Positions 33,807 through 47,418 are shown, numbered from the stretch's first letter. The stretch: DNA of 64,000 nt from Isoetes taiwanensis (GCA_021234155.1 JAJEKV010000027.1:6136623-6200622); one strand, 5' to 3'. Translations and numbers: made by a program. The notes: generated from the sequence alone by a model not told the origin.

Positions 33807-34851
33807 GCTTTTTACTGATAACTTCACATTTTGCTTCAAAATTTATGCTTTTGAATGCACAACAATACATTTGCAAGAAAAAAGCTAATGATAAACTCCT
33901 TCAATTTTCATATGTTTCATATATAAATCATGTCTTGTTTCTACTAATACTGTCAATCATGTCTATACCGTGGACATTAGAATCCCATATACTAATATCT
34001 TAATTGATCTATAAGTATGTTGGCACACTAGATCCAACCTAGCAAGTTTGGAACTAAAAAAATGCTTAGCCACTATGATTTCTTGTAACTCTATAAATAT
34101 AGGTTTTAACTAAAACTTTGACGAGCTTTTCACTTTTTAAAATCCTCTTCTTTCTTCTAAGGCCATTGCCAAGTGCCCTCCTTTTTACTTTTCAAAATCC
34201 TCTTCTTCCTCCTAAGACCATCCATTTGGATGACACATCACTAGGGAAATTATTCTAAAATAACCTCTAAACTATTCATTGCATTGAAGCAAAGATATAT
34301 ACCTAATGGAATATATACAACAATAATGTAGCATTTGCTCAAGGATAGATTCATCACAAATCTGAGTGCCCTATTGCTTGCACATTAGTTTGATACCATT
34401 TGAATTTTAAAGAGGCAGCTTTATGATAACCATGCACACTTCTATTATTAGTTCGTGGGTAGAGGGTAAACTAATATCTTTAACATAGATAGACCAAATT
34501 AGCCGTGGGATCCAACAATAATAGGGGCATGGAAGCCCAAAAAGTATAAAGAAAAAGATAATGCCAATGCTAATGGTAATTTTGTGCTACTTAAATCGTC
34601 TAGACATAGCCAGTTCCAAGATCAGAAGGTCATTGATCTAGAATGATTGCTGCGCCTCCTTTGTACATTGCCCATTACTTTTGCAAATGGACTGCCCTGA
34701 CCTTACAGAGCTCCTCCTTAGATTACACAATTGAAAAGGAGAGAGGTCCTTTTGTACTGAAAAATCAGTCCCTCCGAGATGGTTACCATACTGGAGAACG
34801 TGTAGGGGACTGAGGGCATCACAAAACCGAACCAAAAGATGTCAAGGATGA

Positions 34852-35160
34852 TCAGGTCTTGCCGTTCCCAGCCTAGTGGCAGAGACAACTCCAACAACCT
34901 TCACATACACAATGTCAGTGAAGAAATACAAAGCCTCATGCACAGTTGAATGAGCATCAGTCTCTGCCTCTGCAACCCCTATAATACGCAAGGTCGGGAT
35001 AATAGTAGCAGCAGGTATTGAGGCAACCTGCTCCTATTCTCTAGCTTGACGTCGCGGCTGCCAGTCCACTATGAACTGTGGAGATGTCTGTACTCCCACC
35101 TCAACATGTTCCCTTTCAAATTGTTGCACTCTGGGCATCAACACAATGCTTCTGTCGCCC
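34852..35160 (-). pseudogene. Coding remnant of unknown family
   Basis: On the minus strand about 100 residues read as protein (IVLMPRVQQFEREHVEVGVQ, FIVDWQPRRQARE, IIPTLRIIGVAEAETDAHS, FFTDIVYVKVVGVVSATRLG), interrupted by one in-frame TAG at 35036-35034 and ended by TGA at 34854-34852. Another protein-like minus frame lies upstream (35331-35522: GFPPTLHDQVQTIHSEGGTI). Together they may be a dead mobile-element polyprotein, but no family was recognised. Confidence 0.35.
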
Positions 35161-35732
35161 TAAGCCCTCTCTCTCCAGCCTAAGGTGATCTCCCACTTAA
35201 GTTAATCAGTTTCCCTAACCGTGAGATATGGCGTGCACCAAATGCACCATGAGAAAGGTTAATAGCCCCAGGATGCGGGCCTTCAGAGTTTGGGACCAAG
35301 ACATGTATGTATTAACTATAACATTTGTGTCTATCTCACAATAAACATGGTCATAGATGTGGCTATCGTCCCTCCCTCAGAATGAATAGTTTGTACCTGA
35401 TCATGAAGTGTAGGTGGAAAACCTTGAACTTGCAGGTCTCGTGGGCATCGCCACTGCCTATTTCCCAGCCCATTTTCCATGGGAAAAATGCCTTTATCGT
35501 GGTAGTGACCTAGCACAACCATTCTATCAGCCTAAGAAAATCTACTATATATGTAGTGTACTATATATCTACTTATCTACTCCATCTTTCCGAATCCCCA
35601 ATGGCCGAGATCGACCCTTGCTTCTCCGATAAAAAGCGTTCAATATATGTTGATTGCCAAATAAGCGACCTTAAATGGAAGGCTGTGAAGAACCTCTTTC
35701 TGTTTAGTTGATAGAGGCAGAAGAAGAGGAAG

Positions 35733-37797
35733 ATGGCCGTGGCCGGAGTTTCAATCCCTCAGACTGTGGCCTCGGCCTCTTCTGATGTTTCCTCACATAC
35801 CTGCCTCTATCTTTCCAAGGGAGGCAGATTGAGTACTGTAAATTTCCGCAGAAAATCACAATCGATTTGTGTAAGGGCTTTTTGGCCTGCAGGTGCCAAG
35901 CATGTATTTTGGCCGCAAGCTGAAGTGGGCGAACTCCCCTTATCTGAGAATGGCAGCATAGCGGAATTCACGTCTATCAGTGATTTTACAAGGTTCCGGG
36001 ACAAGGGTGTAGATGGAACAGAATTACAGACTGCTATAATTAGTTATCGCCGTCCCAGAGCTTTCCCATTTTCCTTATTGCAGCCTCACATCCAGGTAAA
36101 TGATCAAGGATTTTATTTTTGAGCATTTAAGTTAAATTTCAACCACTGGGTACGGTTCAGCATGCAACAGAGGCATTCGTATCTGTTACATGCAAGGGTC
36201 GTAAGAACTTTAAGAAAATGGCTTATTTGGTCCAGGTAATGTTGTAAAAGCAATGGCATCATAGATTATATTCTTCTCCTTCATCTTCCGCTCCTCCAAT
36301 ATCTTTCCTCTTGGTCATTTTAGTTGAATATCTGTTGTGTATTTTGGGAGGGCTAGCTCAAACAATGCTGAAGTGGTTTTAACCATAAATGAAGTTTTTT
36401 TTTTTTAATTTTGTACTGCGCATTTTTATTGCAGGTGGATCTTGTAGCAGCAGTTCATATTGCTGACACAGAGTACGAACTTATGATATTTCTGTGTTAT
36501 TGGTCTTTGTAATTCGAAGTGGTTTAGAAAGAGCTAATATTCTCTGTCAATATAAGTCAGGTACTTCTCTGTTATGCAAAGGGAGCTTGATTCATATGAC
36601 TGTGTGCTGTATGAGATGGTGGCAGATAAAGGAAGGGACAGTAACAAGGCTGTCCGCTGGAAGCCTCCCAAGCGGAGCAAGCATAGGAAGCGGGGTTTTA
36701 GTTTTATAGGAAGTATTCAGCGTCTCTTAGCAAGTTTGCTTAAACTTGACTTCCAACTTGAATGCATGGACTATAGAAAGGATAATTGGTACCATGCAGA
36801 TCTTGATTATGAAACATTCAAAAGTCTGCAGGTAAAGGTCCAAAATTTACACTTAATAAGTCAGCTCTTTGTTTGTTAAACTTGTCCATCGTATGAGTGG
36901 TTGTGTTTAAGCTAAGATTGTCTTGTATGGTGATGCATACTTTTCTGAGATTTGTTGCAGACATTTTATACCGATCTATGATGGTTGCAGGAGGAACGTG
37001 GAGAGAATTTTTTCACCTTTGCCAGAGATCTTGCACAAGTCTCTAGCAATGTAATTTCAAAAGTGGCTCTGGCACGTGATGATTTAGGTCCTTGGAAAAT
37101 GAAGCTTTTTGGATGTCAAGAATGGTGCCAATGCCCTTATTAGGTCTTTTGCTTATAGAGGGAGTTTGTGCACCATCAGATGCCCCTTTATATGAATCAC
37201 CTGAGATGAAGGCACTGCTAAACCTTGACTTTTCATCTGCTTTAAAAGTATTTTTGGCAAGGCAGTTAGCAACAGAGTATGTCCTCTTTAATGACACTCA
37301 TTTATATTTCAGTCTATAGAGTAAGTTTACTAAAAGCATCAACTTACGTGTGTTGCAGTTTGACCAAGGGCGCAGCCAGCATAGTAGAGAGCTCTGTGAT
37401 TATTGGAGAAAGGAATAAGACTGCAATGCAGGAGTTGGAGAAGGCTTTGGATGAGGGATGTAACAAGGTGGCTATATTTTATGGAAGTGGACATTTACCA
37501 GATATGGATCGCCGCCTCAGAACAGAATTTGGTCTCAAGCCTACAAATATATTCTGGAAAACTGCATGGTCTATGAACGCTCTGCAGAGAACGGTTGCAT
37601 ATTCGCCACTTGCAACAGTGGCAGAAATTACTGGATGGCCACTTAATAGATATCAGACGCTTGCATTAGCACTGTTCTCTTTGGTTTTGGCTCTTGATTT
37701 ATGGTTCTGGGAGCTTTGTTTCAATCTCCTTGATGGCTCTGCTGAGAAATTGATTGAGACAATTGTACATTTTCTTGATAAAGGATGGAACTTGTAG
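35733..37797 (+). CDS. TraB-family protein, probably plastid-targeted (five exons)
   Basis: Exons: 35733-36095, 36435-36472, 36561-36831, 36991-37276, 37359-37797, all with GT-AG borders that keep the frame. The first exon is Ser-rich and basic (SICVRAFWPAG), a likely chloroplast transit peptide. The core opens VDLVAAVHIADTEYFSVMQ, where HIADTEYF is the TraB signature, followed by YDCVLYEMVAD, DFQLECMDYRKDNWYHADLD, SVIIGERNKTAM and the second signature VAIFYGSGHLPDMDRRL. Near the end, LNRYQTLALALFSLVLALDLWFW is a probable membrane segment. TraB/TIKI-type proteins share a metalloprotease-like fold; the plant plastid members have no settled reaction. One base is missing in the T run 37106-37110 (LF then WMSRMVPMPLLG in the next frame), so as written exon 4 is frameshifted. 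Since everything else is intact, a sequence error or a very recent mutation is likely. Confidence 0.85.
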
Positions 37798-39478
37798 GAA
37801 ACTTAGTGCTGTTTTAACTTACTGCATGGAATCAGAAGCAGCCTACTTGTAAGATTTATATCTTTGTAGAAAGACTGTAATACATTTTCAACCAAATATT
37901 CAAGATCCTTAGTTCCCAAACACGTTGAAGGGTTCCATGCCATGGGATTCTCTTACATAGGGAGAAGGAATATAATGTTATGGCATTTAAGCGCTTTTAC
38001 ATTGCCAGTCACTTAAAACTAATACTAAGGGCGATATTCCATCTGCACAGCAGCTAGTACTAAGAGTCTTTTTTGGAATTAAATTGCAAGTTGTTAAATT
38101 AGTGAATGGAATCGTGAAAAAAATTGCAAGGTGTTCCTAAATGCGTGTCCCGATCATGTTGCATGTAAAGGAATCCCTTGACAATTAGCGAGCAATTTAT
38201 CCTATAATATACCGTCTCATAGGCCAGTTGGCCTCCGTGGACGTTAAAATATACTTCCTTCCTTCCTATAGCCGATGATCCACCTTTAGTTGATGCTCCA
38301 TATCATCTTTCTGAAGCAAAACTACCTCCTGTAAGTCTATGTCTGCCAGTGTAAAAATAACACCGCCCCTTACGCTTGGGGATGAGGGAGATTCGTCCAA
38401 ATGCATTTAGCTCTTGAAGTGCCTCAAGTCATTGTATAAATCATCAGCAAGTCAGTCCTAATATAATACTTCTGAAACAACTCTACAAGGATGACTGACC
38501 AATCTCAAAGCACTTGCATCTCTTCAAATGAAGCATGTGCTCATCACATACAATAAGATAACCTGAATGAGTGGCACAATAATGCATCGGGAAAAAAAGG
38601 GAGGTAGAGAGATGGTCATGCAAAAGTGTGGTCATGCAAAAAGCTCTTTAAGTTCATTGGGATTAGAACGAGAGCACCACCTAGAACTTGCTCAATGCTG
38701 GATACTAGTAAGAATTTGCTTCTCAACTTGGTCATTTGATGGCTTTTTTGATTAGTAGCAACATGCTCACGACCTTCAGTTTTAAGCAAAGGATTTCGAG
38801 GCATCGAGAGCATCAATAGTACCTGCCATCCCTTTTCATCTAGAAAAGGCAGAGGTCCAAGCTTGTCTGCAGCTAGCCTGGACCCCTCCATTAAAAAGAG
38901 ATGTTTAATTTGAAAAAAGTTTTGGTCTTGCTATTTTCAACATCTTGGGTGCAAGAGAGACTGTAGATTGTGATTTGAAATAGAACCATCTAGTACGCTT
39001 TTATGAGAGAAATTAGACATATGTGTAGATACCGATGCGTTATCATAATATTTTGTTTCATGTCTACGTCTAAAAACTTGATCATACATCAAGCGTTACC
39101 ACTGTTCACATTGTTTTTCCTCACATATTGTTAAAATGCCTCTAGAACGTCATTGGCATTTACGGAAATGCCTTTGATAGAAATGTGATCTTATTTCGAG
39201 AGATCTCACAAACTTATATGTATGGATACCTTGTCTCTAACATCTGATGGGAACAAGTAGTTAGCAGCATGCTTTTTATTATGTTTGGTGCATAACACTT
39301 CCAATTTGCTCATTATGCTAATCTAAATTCTACTAGCCACAAACTCTATGGCCACGGATAGGGTCACAGTTGCATATATAAAATATGAAACATATGAAAC
39401 CTCTCCTTTTTTTAACAAAAATACTCATTAAATACGTCCGAAAAAGAATTCGGCCGATAGAAGTCGTCGAAAAACGAT
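37798..39478. other. Intergenic DNA, no gene supported
   Basis: 3' flank of the TraB gene. A minus frame at 38616-38891 was looked at and has no recognisable motif or splice context. Confidence 0.4.
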
Positions 39479-39712
39479 GTGGCCGCAAGTAGGCAGCAGC
39501 ATGGCCACATATAATTATCCGTGTTTTACTGAGATGTGGATGGAGGAATTGAAGCCCTTGCGGCCACGTATACGCCGACACGAGGCCGCTTTTGGCAAAA
39601 CACGTCCGCAACGATGCCATAGTGCGACCGCGGGATTACGTTGGCTGCGACATTGCATTTTGCGACTGCAACAAAATTTCTACCGATGTGTATTAGGACA
39701 ACGCGGTCGCAT
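39479..39712. repeat. CpG-rich patch with nested inverted repeats
   Basis: GTGGCCGCAAG (39479-39489) is matched by its perfect complement CTTGCGGCCAC (39557-39567). GTGCGACCGCG (39622-39632) is matched with one difference by the complement of CGCGGTCGCAT (39702-39712). The patch is far richer in CpG than its AT-rich surroundings. It may be a foldback or MITE-type element; ends and target duplication were not found. Confidence 0.45.
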
Positions 39713-42499
39713 AGTTGCCCGGGCACAGTGTTGTCAGGTACGATAGGGGTACAATACGTATTTAACGTACTAATATGGGTTACATACCCTTCAGACTAGT
39801 ACTTTAAATATGTTTTTTGTATTTGCTTACTTATAAAATAAGTAAAATATGTACTTTACATATATTATGTTAATTACTTTATGCATTTTTTTAAAACAGT
39901 TATACATTAAAAAATAGTTGCAATTACATTGGGTTTTCATTTTTAAATAATAGATCATACTATAGTCTCCATAAATAAGTGTTTTCTCAATTCATGTTAA
40001 ACCTGCAAAACATGAAAAAAAAAATTAGAACCCACAAGGACAATCACCTTCAGCCAATCTGTTACACGGCTGTTGATTTCCCTGGTAACAGAGGAGCAGC
40101 AACATTAATGTTCCCTAGTCATCAAGCTACCTTTAAGGTACAAGTCTTTCATTGAAATTCAGGGTTTTCGAACATACATTCTTATGGTAACTCTTGCATC
40201 TTTGGATGTCATCATCAAAATCATGAGATCGTTGATGATGGTATCTTTGGCACAATGTTTTATAAAGCTTGCAAAGCCTGGTTCCTTAACTTGCAGGCAA
40301 GTCATAAACTTGCAGGCAATTCGTCCTAGATTCATTCTCTCAACAACCATTGGTACTACAAATCCATTGCAAGCAATTTGATAAGTTTCTTTTCAAATGG
40401 ACAGTTTAACTAATATCCTTTAAAATGTGCACGGAATGAATCAGCTGATTATACACAGTTCAAGAGGTTAGGCATATAGGACTCTTGAACCTAATGTTAG
40501 ATGTCCCATATGAAGGAAATATTTGGTGCAAAGACTTGATTTAGCGGCAGCATAGATGGAGGCATCTGTTTAAAAATCCATCTATATAAGGTCCACAAGC
40601 TAAATAACAAATTGTGCATGCTTCTAGTATTATTTCTAAATAAGGCAGGCAGTAGTAATAGCCTTATGATTTAACTATTGACTAAAGCATATCTTAGAAA
40701 AGAATCATTGCCATGGGAAAAAACAAAGCTTCAGGAGGAGCATAAAATCAACGTGCAGAATTAGAAAGGGAGAGCTCCACATTACCTCATCGTACAGGTC
40801 GGCAGCTAGAACCTTATGAAGAGCTGGTAGACGTTCCAAAGCTTTAAGCATTGAAGGGCACTGATCGAAAATGCACGAAAATGGATGCCGTGAGCTCACT
40901 TACGAAAATGCACAAAATGGACGTCTTGCACTTCAGCAACTAGATTGAACAAGGAACAACTGTAACTAGATTGAAAGCCTGTAATCTGTAGCTAGCTATT
41001 GAGATCAAGAGTGGTTGGTCTTACAACATTTGTTAGGGTAAACGGAAGAGTGAAACAGAGAGAGGGATAAAAATGTGATACGATGAGTTTTTTTATTTAT
41101 TTTTCGTTTAATTTCGAAGTTTGGATTATACTTTAGGCCTTTCTCATTGTATTTAACAATTTCGGGTTTTAGGTGTCATAAACTTCTAATTATTTCGTTT
41201 GCTGGCATGGTTTTGCCAAGATTTCGCCGCTGTATTGTATGCGAAAACGTAGTCAAGCTGTATTTTTTAGCTGATTTGAGCTGCTTGTTGGCCCTGACAG
41301 GTAGATGTTCAAAATTGGGCTGTGCGTATGTGTTTTCTTGGTATTTCTAGGGCATGATACGAGAATAGAAAGCATGGAATCTGCACATGGGCATGTCTGT
41401 TGGGAAGACATGTGTGCATGGCATGCGATTTTTGTCGTTTCCAGAGAAAGGTGAGAAAGATGTGCAATCTTTGAGCGGTTGCGCCATGGGGCAGATAAAG
41501 GATTGAAACAGGGCAGATGACAAGGCAGAGAGAGGCTTAACAGTTCGTGGAGGCTGAATCCGGTTGCTATAAGGAGGCGCTGCCGATTCGATTTCTTCAG
41601 ACATGCAGGCTGGGCATTGAGGTGCAGGCTGGCAGAGATTCTAGGAATTGGTGGGTTCAAATTCGGTGGTAGTAATTGTGAAGGCAGCAGAAGTCCAGGA
41701 TTCCGGCTAATGCAGGTGTGCCGATGCAGGCGATTGGGCGATTGCATAGCCGAGTAGCAGGGAGGGTTCTGGTGAGGCATGGGTAGTGGCAAAGAGTTGT
41801 GTTCGGTGGCAAAGATTGAGATACAGGGCAGAGGCCGATTCTAAGCGGATTTGAAAGTGTGTTGTTCATAGGGCGAAAGTGTTTTGGGAGAGCAAAGGAG
41901 CTATGGTTTAAGCCAACTGTGGTTTTGTATTCTAAGCCGGCTCATACCTTTGGTCTATATTGTGGCAGGGGTGTTTTTATCTGCATCATAGGATTTGTCG
42001 TGCGTTTTTTCTAGCAAAATGTTCATATCCGTGGATCTGGAACAACCCCACGAATATGCCGCGAATCAACGGCTCACAGTCAACATTACCAAAAAAACCT
42101 ATAAGGATACATGTTATACTTAGGTCAATTTTTATATTTATGGCATTTGGAGTTTTTTTTCCGTTAAGTACGTGCTATATATATTTTTTGCACCAATACA
42201 TTAAGAACCGTATTAAACAAAAAGATTGGCAATTTGGCAAAGCAACTTTAATGTATAGTACATATAGTATCATGGATAAGGTATTATACATACCCAGAGG
42301 TAAAATATGTGTATGTACGTGAACTTCGGCACCCCTTCGTGCAGACGCAAGTTTCAATATCGTGGACGCACTGTTTACGACATGGACACATCGTGAAGTT
42401 CTCACGGGCGCATCTTAGTTTTTTGGATATTTTGCGAATGCGTATTGAGCAGGTTGCAGCCGCATGCAAATTCTATGCATCAGCATTCATTTAGCAATG
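39713..42499. other. Intergenic DNA, no gene supported
   Basis: AT-rich with a more GC-balanced stretch at 41340-41880. The 179-residue minus frame there is Pro/Leu/Ser/His-biased and low in complexity, with no domain, and is taken as chance. Confidence 0.4.
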
Positions 42500-42650
42500 T
42501 TGCAGCTTCATGAATCTAGTATATAAGGATCATGAATTTTGGTCTATTATCTTAGACTTATTAGGTTTGTCTATTAAGATATACCATCTGATGTATCTTT
42601 TTTAGATGCAATACAAAACCAACCTTGCCCTCAAAAAAAAAAAAAAAAAA
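42500..42650 (+). repeat. L1-type 3' end with poly(A)
   Basis: TTTTTTAGATGCAATACAAA then ACCAACCTTGCCCTC is followed by 19 A residues (to about 42650). The wording (AATAC, then GCCYT shortly before the A tract) resembles the 3' ends near 21449 and 48503. The body upstream is not readable, so this is a very short truncated insert. Confidence 0.4.
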
Positions 42651-43179
42651 AGGCAATGTTGCAGCACAAAATTTACTATATAATAAGTTCGTTCAGGTTG
42701 ATATCCTTGTCTTAAAGCGTCGACTACCAAGTGCAGTTCACAAACGGTCTTCCTTTGATGCCATCATTAAGGATGTGAACCTAATATCAGTATTTAATAA
42801 AGCGAGCTTGCTCCTTTGCTAGTTGTAGTGGCCCTGGATCTACTAGTCGTTCGATTAGTAGCTTCGATCGAGGGCAGTGTGACTATGCGAGTGAGCTATT
42901 CCTTTGCTTATACACACTAGCCTTTGGTTGACCAAATCTTATGATTTTGAATCTAGCATCAATAATTAACAAAGTGAGGTTCCTTCTTTGCTAGTTGTAG
43001 TGGCCCTGGGATATCGCTAGTCATAATTCAATAGCTTCAATTAGGAGCAGTGCCTTGTACGATTGAGTTGCTCCTTTGCTTGTACACACTAGCTCCTAGT
43101 TGACAGGACATAAGTACTGACATGGATGATGCAAGTGGTGCTTCTACTTCTGATGCAAAAGGGTAACTGGAGCTAGCAT

Positions 43180-44900
43180 GCCAAAGACAAGGAGACATAT
43201 CGATGAGGTAGAAAAGCAGGGACTGAGTGGGAGTACATGGACAAGTTGGGTGACGGACAATGGGAATGTAAGTTCTGTGGACATATCTCAAGGAATGGAA
43301 GTGCTACTCGAATCTGTGCCCACATTTTGGGAGGAGCACAAAAAGGAGACAAAACTGATGCCATAGCACAATGTCAGCCCCAAAGGAACTTTGTAAGGAT
43401 GCATTGAAAAGGTTAGGATGACTTCAAGCCCTTCGATGACAGAAGGAGACAAGTGCAGGAGGGGTGCAAAGTAGGTACCAAAGAGACACTGTTGAGGATG
43501 AGCAAGAAAAATAGGATGAAGGCATTGAGGATACGACGACACCTCAAGTTTTTTTGTCTGAGCGTGGACTTGGTGCAATCGCACTAGGTACATGTAGTAC
43601 AGAGCAATGACGAATGGCTAATACAGTGCAGTTGGTTGCCAATTGAAGCAAACAAGGGAGGGTTGACCAATATCTCGCCACAGAGCAGCTTCGACAGGCT
43701 CAAAAAAAATTGGCAAAAGGGTTTTAGCATGCTGGTTTGCATCTACTTGAGCAATGAAGGAGGCATTTCAAGAGGTTGCTAAGGTGGGACCTTCATTTAG
43801 ATTGCCTTTGTACAAGCATGCAAACAATAAAAATGGTCGATGACATATACAAAAATATGGTTGAAAAGATGAACATGAAGCCCACATGTGTGACAGAAAC
43901 ACGATTAGCAACACTAATGACTGACGGGTGGAGCAATATAAACGAAAACTACCTTATTAACTACGTGATTGTTTAACTTGGAAGTGCAACATTTTTTAAG
44001 TCCGTTGAGACTAAGAACGAGTCTGTATCAGCGACTTGGATCTACGAGAAAACGAAGGGTATTGAAATCTTTGGGCCGAAAAGAATATTTCAAATTGTGA
44101 TGAACAATGCATATCGCAGGAGAGATGTTGGAGATAGAATTCCCTGGATTACACATTGTAGGGTGTCAATGGCACCGTGTTAACTTATTGTTGAAAGACT
44201 GGTATCATAATCTTATGTGGTTTACGGACCCAATTCTCAAAGGACATTGAGATGTGAAGTTCCTCACTAAGAAGACTGGAGTATATGCCATATATAAATG
44301 CTTGTGAGATCAGAAGTTGGCACTTATAAAGACCGGGCGAACACATTTTGCAACCACCTACACTTGCTTAGATTGATAAGATGTCGTGACTGGGTAATCA
44401 CACAGAGTTCTTTGAGTGGGAGAGAAAGCAGAGTGGAAGTAAAGAGAGACCGTAAAAAAGAGAAGCAAATCTGAGATAAATTGCAATTCATAAGAATGGA
44501 TGTACTATAGAAGGGGAAGAAGATGTAATTTCATTTCTGATTCTGTGATTGCTCTTATACATGATTTTTGGATTTCTAATACTAGAATCTCTCCAAACAT
44601 GAAGGATGTGAAATCTAGAAGACTTGAAAGAAATATCAAAGAAGAGCATGATGCACATTACTTAGAGCAAAGCCAAGTTAATTACTATTATGATACTAAC
44701 AAGTGGCAAAGTGAAGTGGTGTTCTCATTGAGCTTTGTAAAATCGTTTACAAATGTATTCCCCACTTGGGGTAGAATTTTGACAAAACTTGAAATTTGAG
44801 TGCTCTGAAACTAGGTAATCATCCAGAACATGACGAAACTAAGGAGTACAAGTTAACAGATGAGTTATCTGCTGCTTTCTCGATGCAAAAGTGAGAAAAC
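43180..44900 (+). pseudogene. hAT-type transposase remnant
   Basis: A BED-type zinc finger is readable at about 43231-43390 (WECKFCGHISRNG, then RICAHILGG). The DUF659-like part lies at about 43776-44160 (TLMTDGWSNINENYLINYVI, FFKSVETKNES, then IFGPKRIFQIVMNNA, where families usually have MDNA). An RNase H-fold piece (LALIKTGRTHFATTYTCLD) lies near 44318-44374. About 100 further residues follow at 44500-44799. This is the usual order for plant hAT transposases. Many frameshifts and stops kill it; no terminal inverted repeats were identified. Confidence 0.7.
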
Positions 44901-45180
44901 TGTCGACCGCTTCTCATCGGGATGAAAACCCCTGCCCTTTCAGGTTTTCGAGGAAAGCCCTAATGACAAATGAATGCCAAACCTCTTGAAGAATGTCGCT
45001 AGCCTACCACCGTCGACAAGTGAGGTGATATACAACATGATGGAGCGGACAACTGAGAGTCCTACAAGAAAACGACTTGCAATGAAAATCCTGAAAAGGA
45101 GAATGACCCGTTGGAGTTTAGAAGCTTCAGGCATAGGCACGTGCCGAAACGCAAAATATCAAAAATATAAAAGCACTCGG

Positions 45181-45492
45181 GAGCTCTAGGGCCACGCCGA
45201 GGAAATAACAGCCGACCAATCGGGAATCGATCGGGATAAAAACCATCCGATTAGTACTGCCTCAGAGGCTACAATGCCATGCCGAGAAGAAAATGAGTAG
45301 CAAACACTGTTCCAGAGGCTACAACGCCCCGCCGAGAAAAAACTATGCAGACAAAGCTGATGGCCATAGAGACACAACATAGATAAAACAACACACCGAG
45401 TGAAAATGAATAATAAATATTGCCCCGGAGGCTATAGAGCCACGCCGAGAAAGGAGACTACAAACAAAAAATTGGAGGCCACGGAGCCACAA
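45181..45492. repeat. Interspersed short motif array, LTR-like
   Basis: The motif GAGGCYACARNGCCACGCCG followed by AGAA occurs in variants at about 45181-45203, 45260-45290, 45311-45340, 45422-45452 and (partial) 45473-45492, at uneven spacing of about 45-110 bp. Such arrays are found in leader or LTR regions of plant retrotransposons. No LTR ends or coding part are linked to it here. Confidence 0.5.
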
Positions 45493-45759
45493 CATAAATT
45501 GAATCGTAACAAAACACTAGATACTCTGAAAGCCGCAGATACAACAAACAAGCCCAGAATATGAGAGAGGGAGAGGTGGACAGGAAACTTGTGGAGGCAA
45601 AAGAGGGAGAATGAAAAGGAGCTCAAGAGAACGCCGATGATTGAAAGAAGAATGAAGCAGTATAAATAGGAGAGGCGAGGAAAGGCATCCCCATCCAAGG
45701 AATGTCGGTAGCAATAGAACTGTGGCATTCTATTCTTTCAAGCTTAGTTTGATCACAGT

Positions 45760-46210
45760 TTTCTTGAGATCCTCTATAACAGATTATAGATTGTGTGTTA
45801 TAAATAGTACAGTATAGTTTCAGATCTAGATGGACTGCATTATGGTTGGACTAGATTATGGTTTTAGATTGCATTGTGGTTTCAATTCTATTGGCTTTGG
45901 ATTGCATTAATTAGCTTAGATTGTGGTTCAATTTAGATTGTGATTCGTTGCATTGTGGTTTAAATTTTGTTGTGGTTGTGGATTACATTGTGATTCTAGA
46001 TTATGATTTCAATTGGATTGTGGTCTTGGGTTGGAATGTGATTTTTTGGTTTCAGAATAGCTGTGGTTGTGGATTACATTGTGGATCTGGATTATACTTT
46101 CGATGGATTGTGGTTTTGGGTTGGATTTTGGTTTTAAGGATTCTATCGGATGGTGTTTCGTATTTCAAATTTGTGGTCTGGAATTTCATTATTATAGTTT
46201 GAGTGTTAGG
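45760..46210. repeat. Degenerate GATTGTGGTT repeat field
   Basis: Strand-asymmetric G/T-rich DNA built of imperfect copies of GATTGTGGTT and GATTACATTGTGG. Two larger near-copies (GTGGTTGTGGATTACATTGT at about 45972 and 46061) show local duplication. The frames across it are low complexity and were not called. Confidence 0.6.
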
Positions 46211-47418
46211 TTCGTGGTCTGGGGTTTCAATTTTGAGGTTTATATAGACATATTCAACACATATAAATTTTCTATGCGTTTTCTATGTTTTACCAGCACA
46301 AAAAACCTAAACATATCAATATCTCACACCAATATCGCACATGCAAAAAACGTAGCACACATATATAAGGTGCACATAGAAGTGAATTCTTTTTTAATAA
46401 CTTTCTAATCTCCTTCGATCAATGAATGCTGCTTAAAGCCATAGCTTGCCTATTGAAGGTATGATCTGGAAACATTTGAGCAGTTAATATATAAAAATTG
46501 TCTAGAAAAACTTCAATAGTATCAATGAAAATGCCATTTCCAAACATAATCTGCTAATCTTGTTGTTCTGCTAATCTTGCAATCTACTAATTTTGCTAAT
46601 AATCTTGCAATCCGTTAATCTTGTTGTTCTCAAACATAATGTAAAGGCTTCTCCGGAACTATGCAGATCACTCTAATTTCATGATTTGAATCTACGAATC
46701 TAGAGGATATCCGGATGATCCCGTTCATAGCGAGCGGCGGTCGCCAATCCATCAGGTGCAACTTCGTCAATCTGTCGCCGCTTCCGCGCCAATCCATCAT
46801 CGGTCGTCGATGTTGTATAAACCCTAAAATATTACTAAGAAGTCCAATGTTGTAGTTGTTAGGTTCCCATACGATTAACGTTCCCCCCTTTATTCTCAGC
46901 CCTTTACCCTATATTCTCCACGTGGAGAATGCGTGGAGATAGGGAGGGAGAATGTTATTTTTTTCTAGTGAAAGATAAATAGTTTTGACCCATCAATCGA
47001 CCACGGGGCATTTTTCTTTCCGTGGATGTTGGCCAATGCTTCAAATGGCAGAAGTATACATGCATTAGCTGAGGCTGCATGTTTAAGAAAAAGTCATTTG
47101 GTAACAAACGAACTAAAGTCAAGTCTAAACCATGTAGACATGGGGTCTACTCCGACAATGCATAAGCCAGAAGCTAGACCACGCCTTACAAGCAACAGTT
47201 TCAAGAAACGAGTTAATTATCATGTTACTTGACCTGGTCCAGTCAAGCAACAGTTTCAAGAAACATGCTAATTATCCTGTTACTTGACCTGGTACAGGAT
47301 CTAGTGAAGCCCAAGAATAAAATCTTCTCTTCCACTTCGTCTATTTAGCCAGCTTGTATTGTAGTAGCAACCACAGGTAGATAAGAAAAGGGTAGACAAT
47401 ACAAGTGTGAGAAGCATC
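46211..47418. other. Intergenic DNA
   Basis: AT-rich, with a short CTAATCTTG repeat near 46550-46630. A 46-bp direct repeat (CAAGCAACAGTTTCAAGAAA) lies at about 47185 and 47245, shortly upstream of the small secreted-protein candidate. Confidence 0.45.

Noticed and set aside
41253-41792. 179-residue minus-strand frame
   Set aside because: Pro/Ser/Leu/His-biased low-complexity composition, no domain, no promoter or splice context, and an overlapping frame of similar quality. Taken as a chance open frame in GC-balanced DNA.
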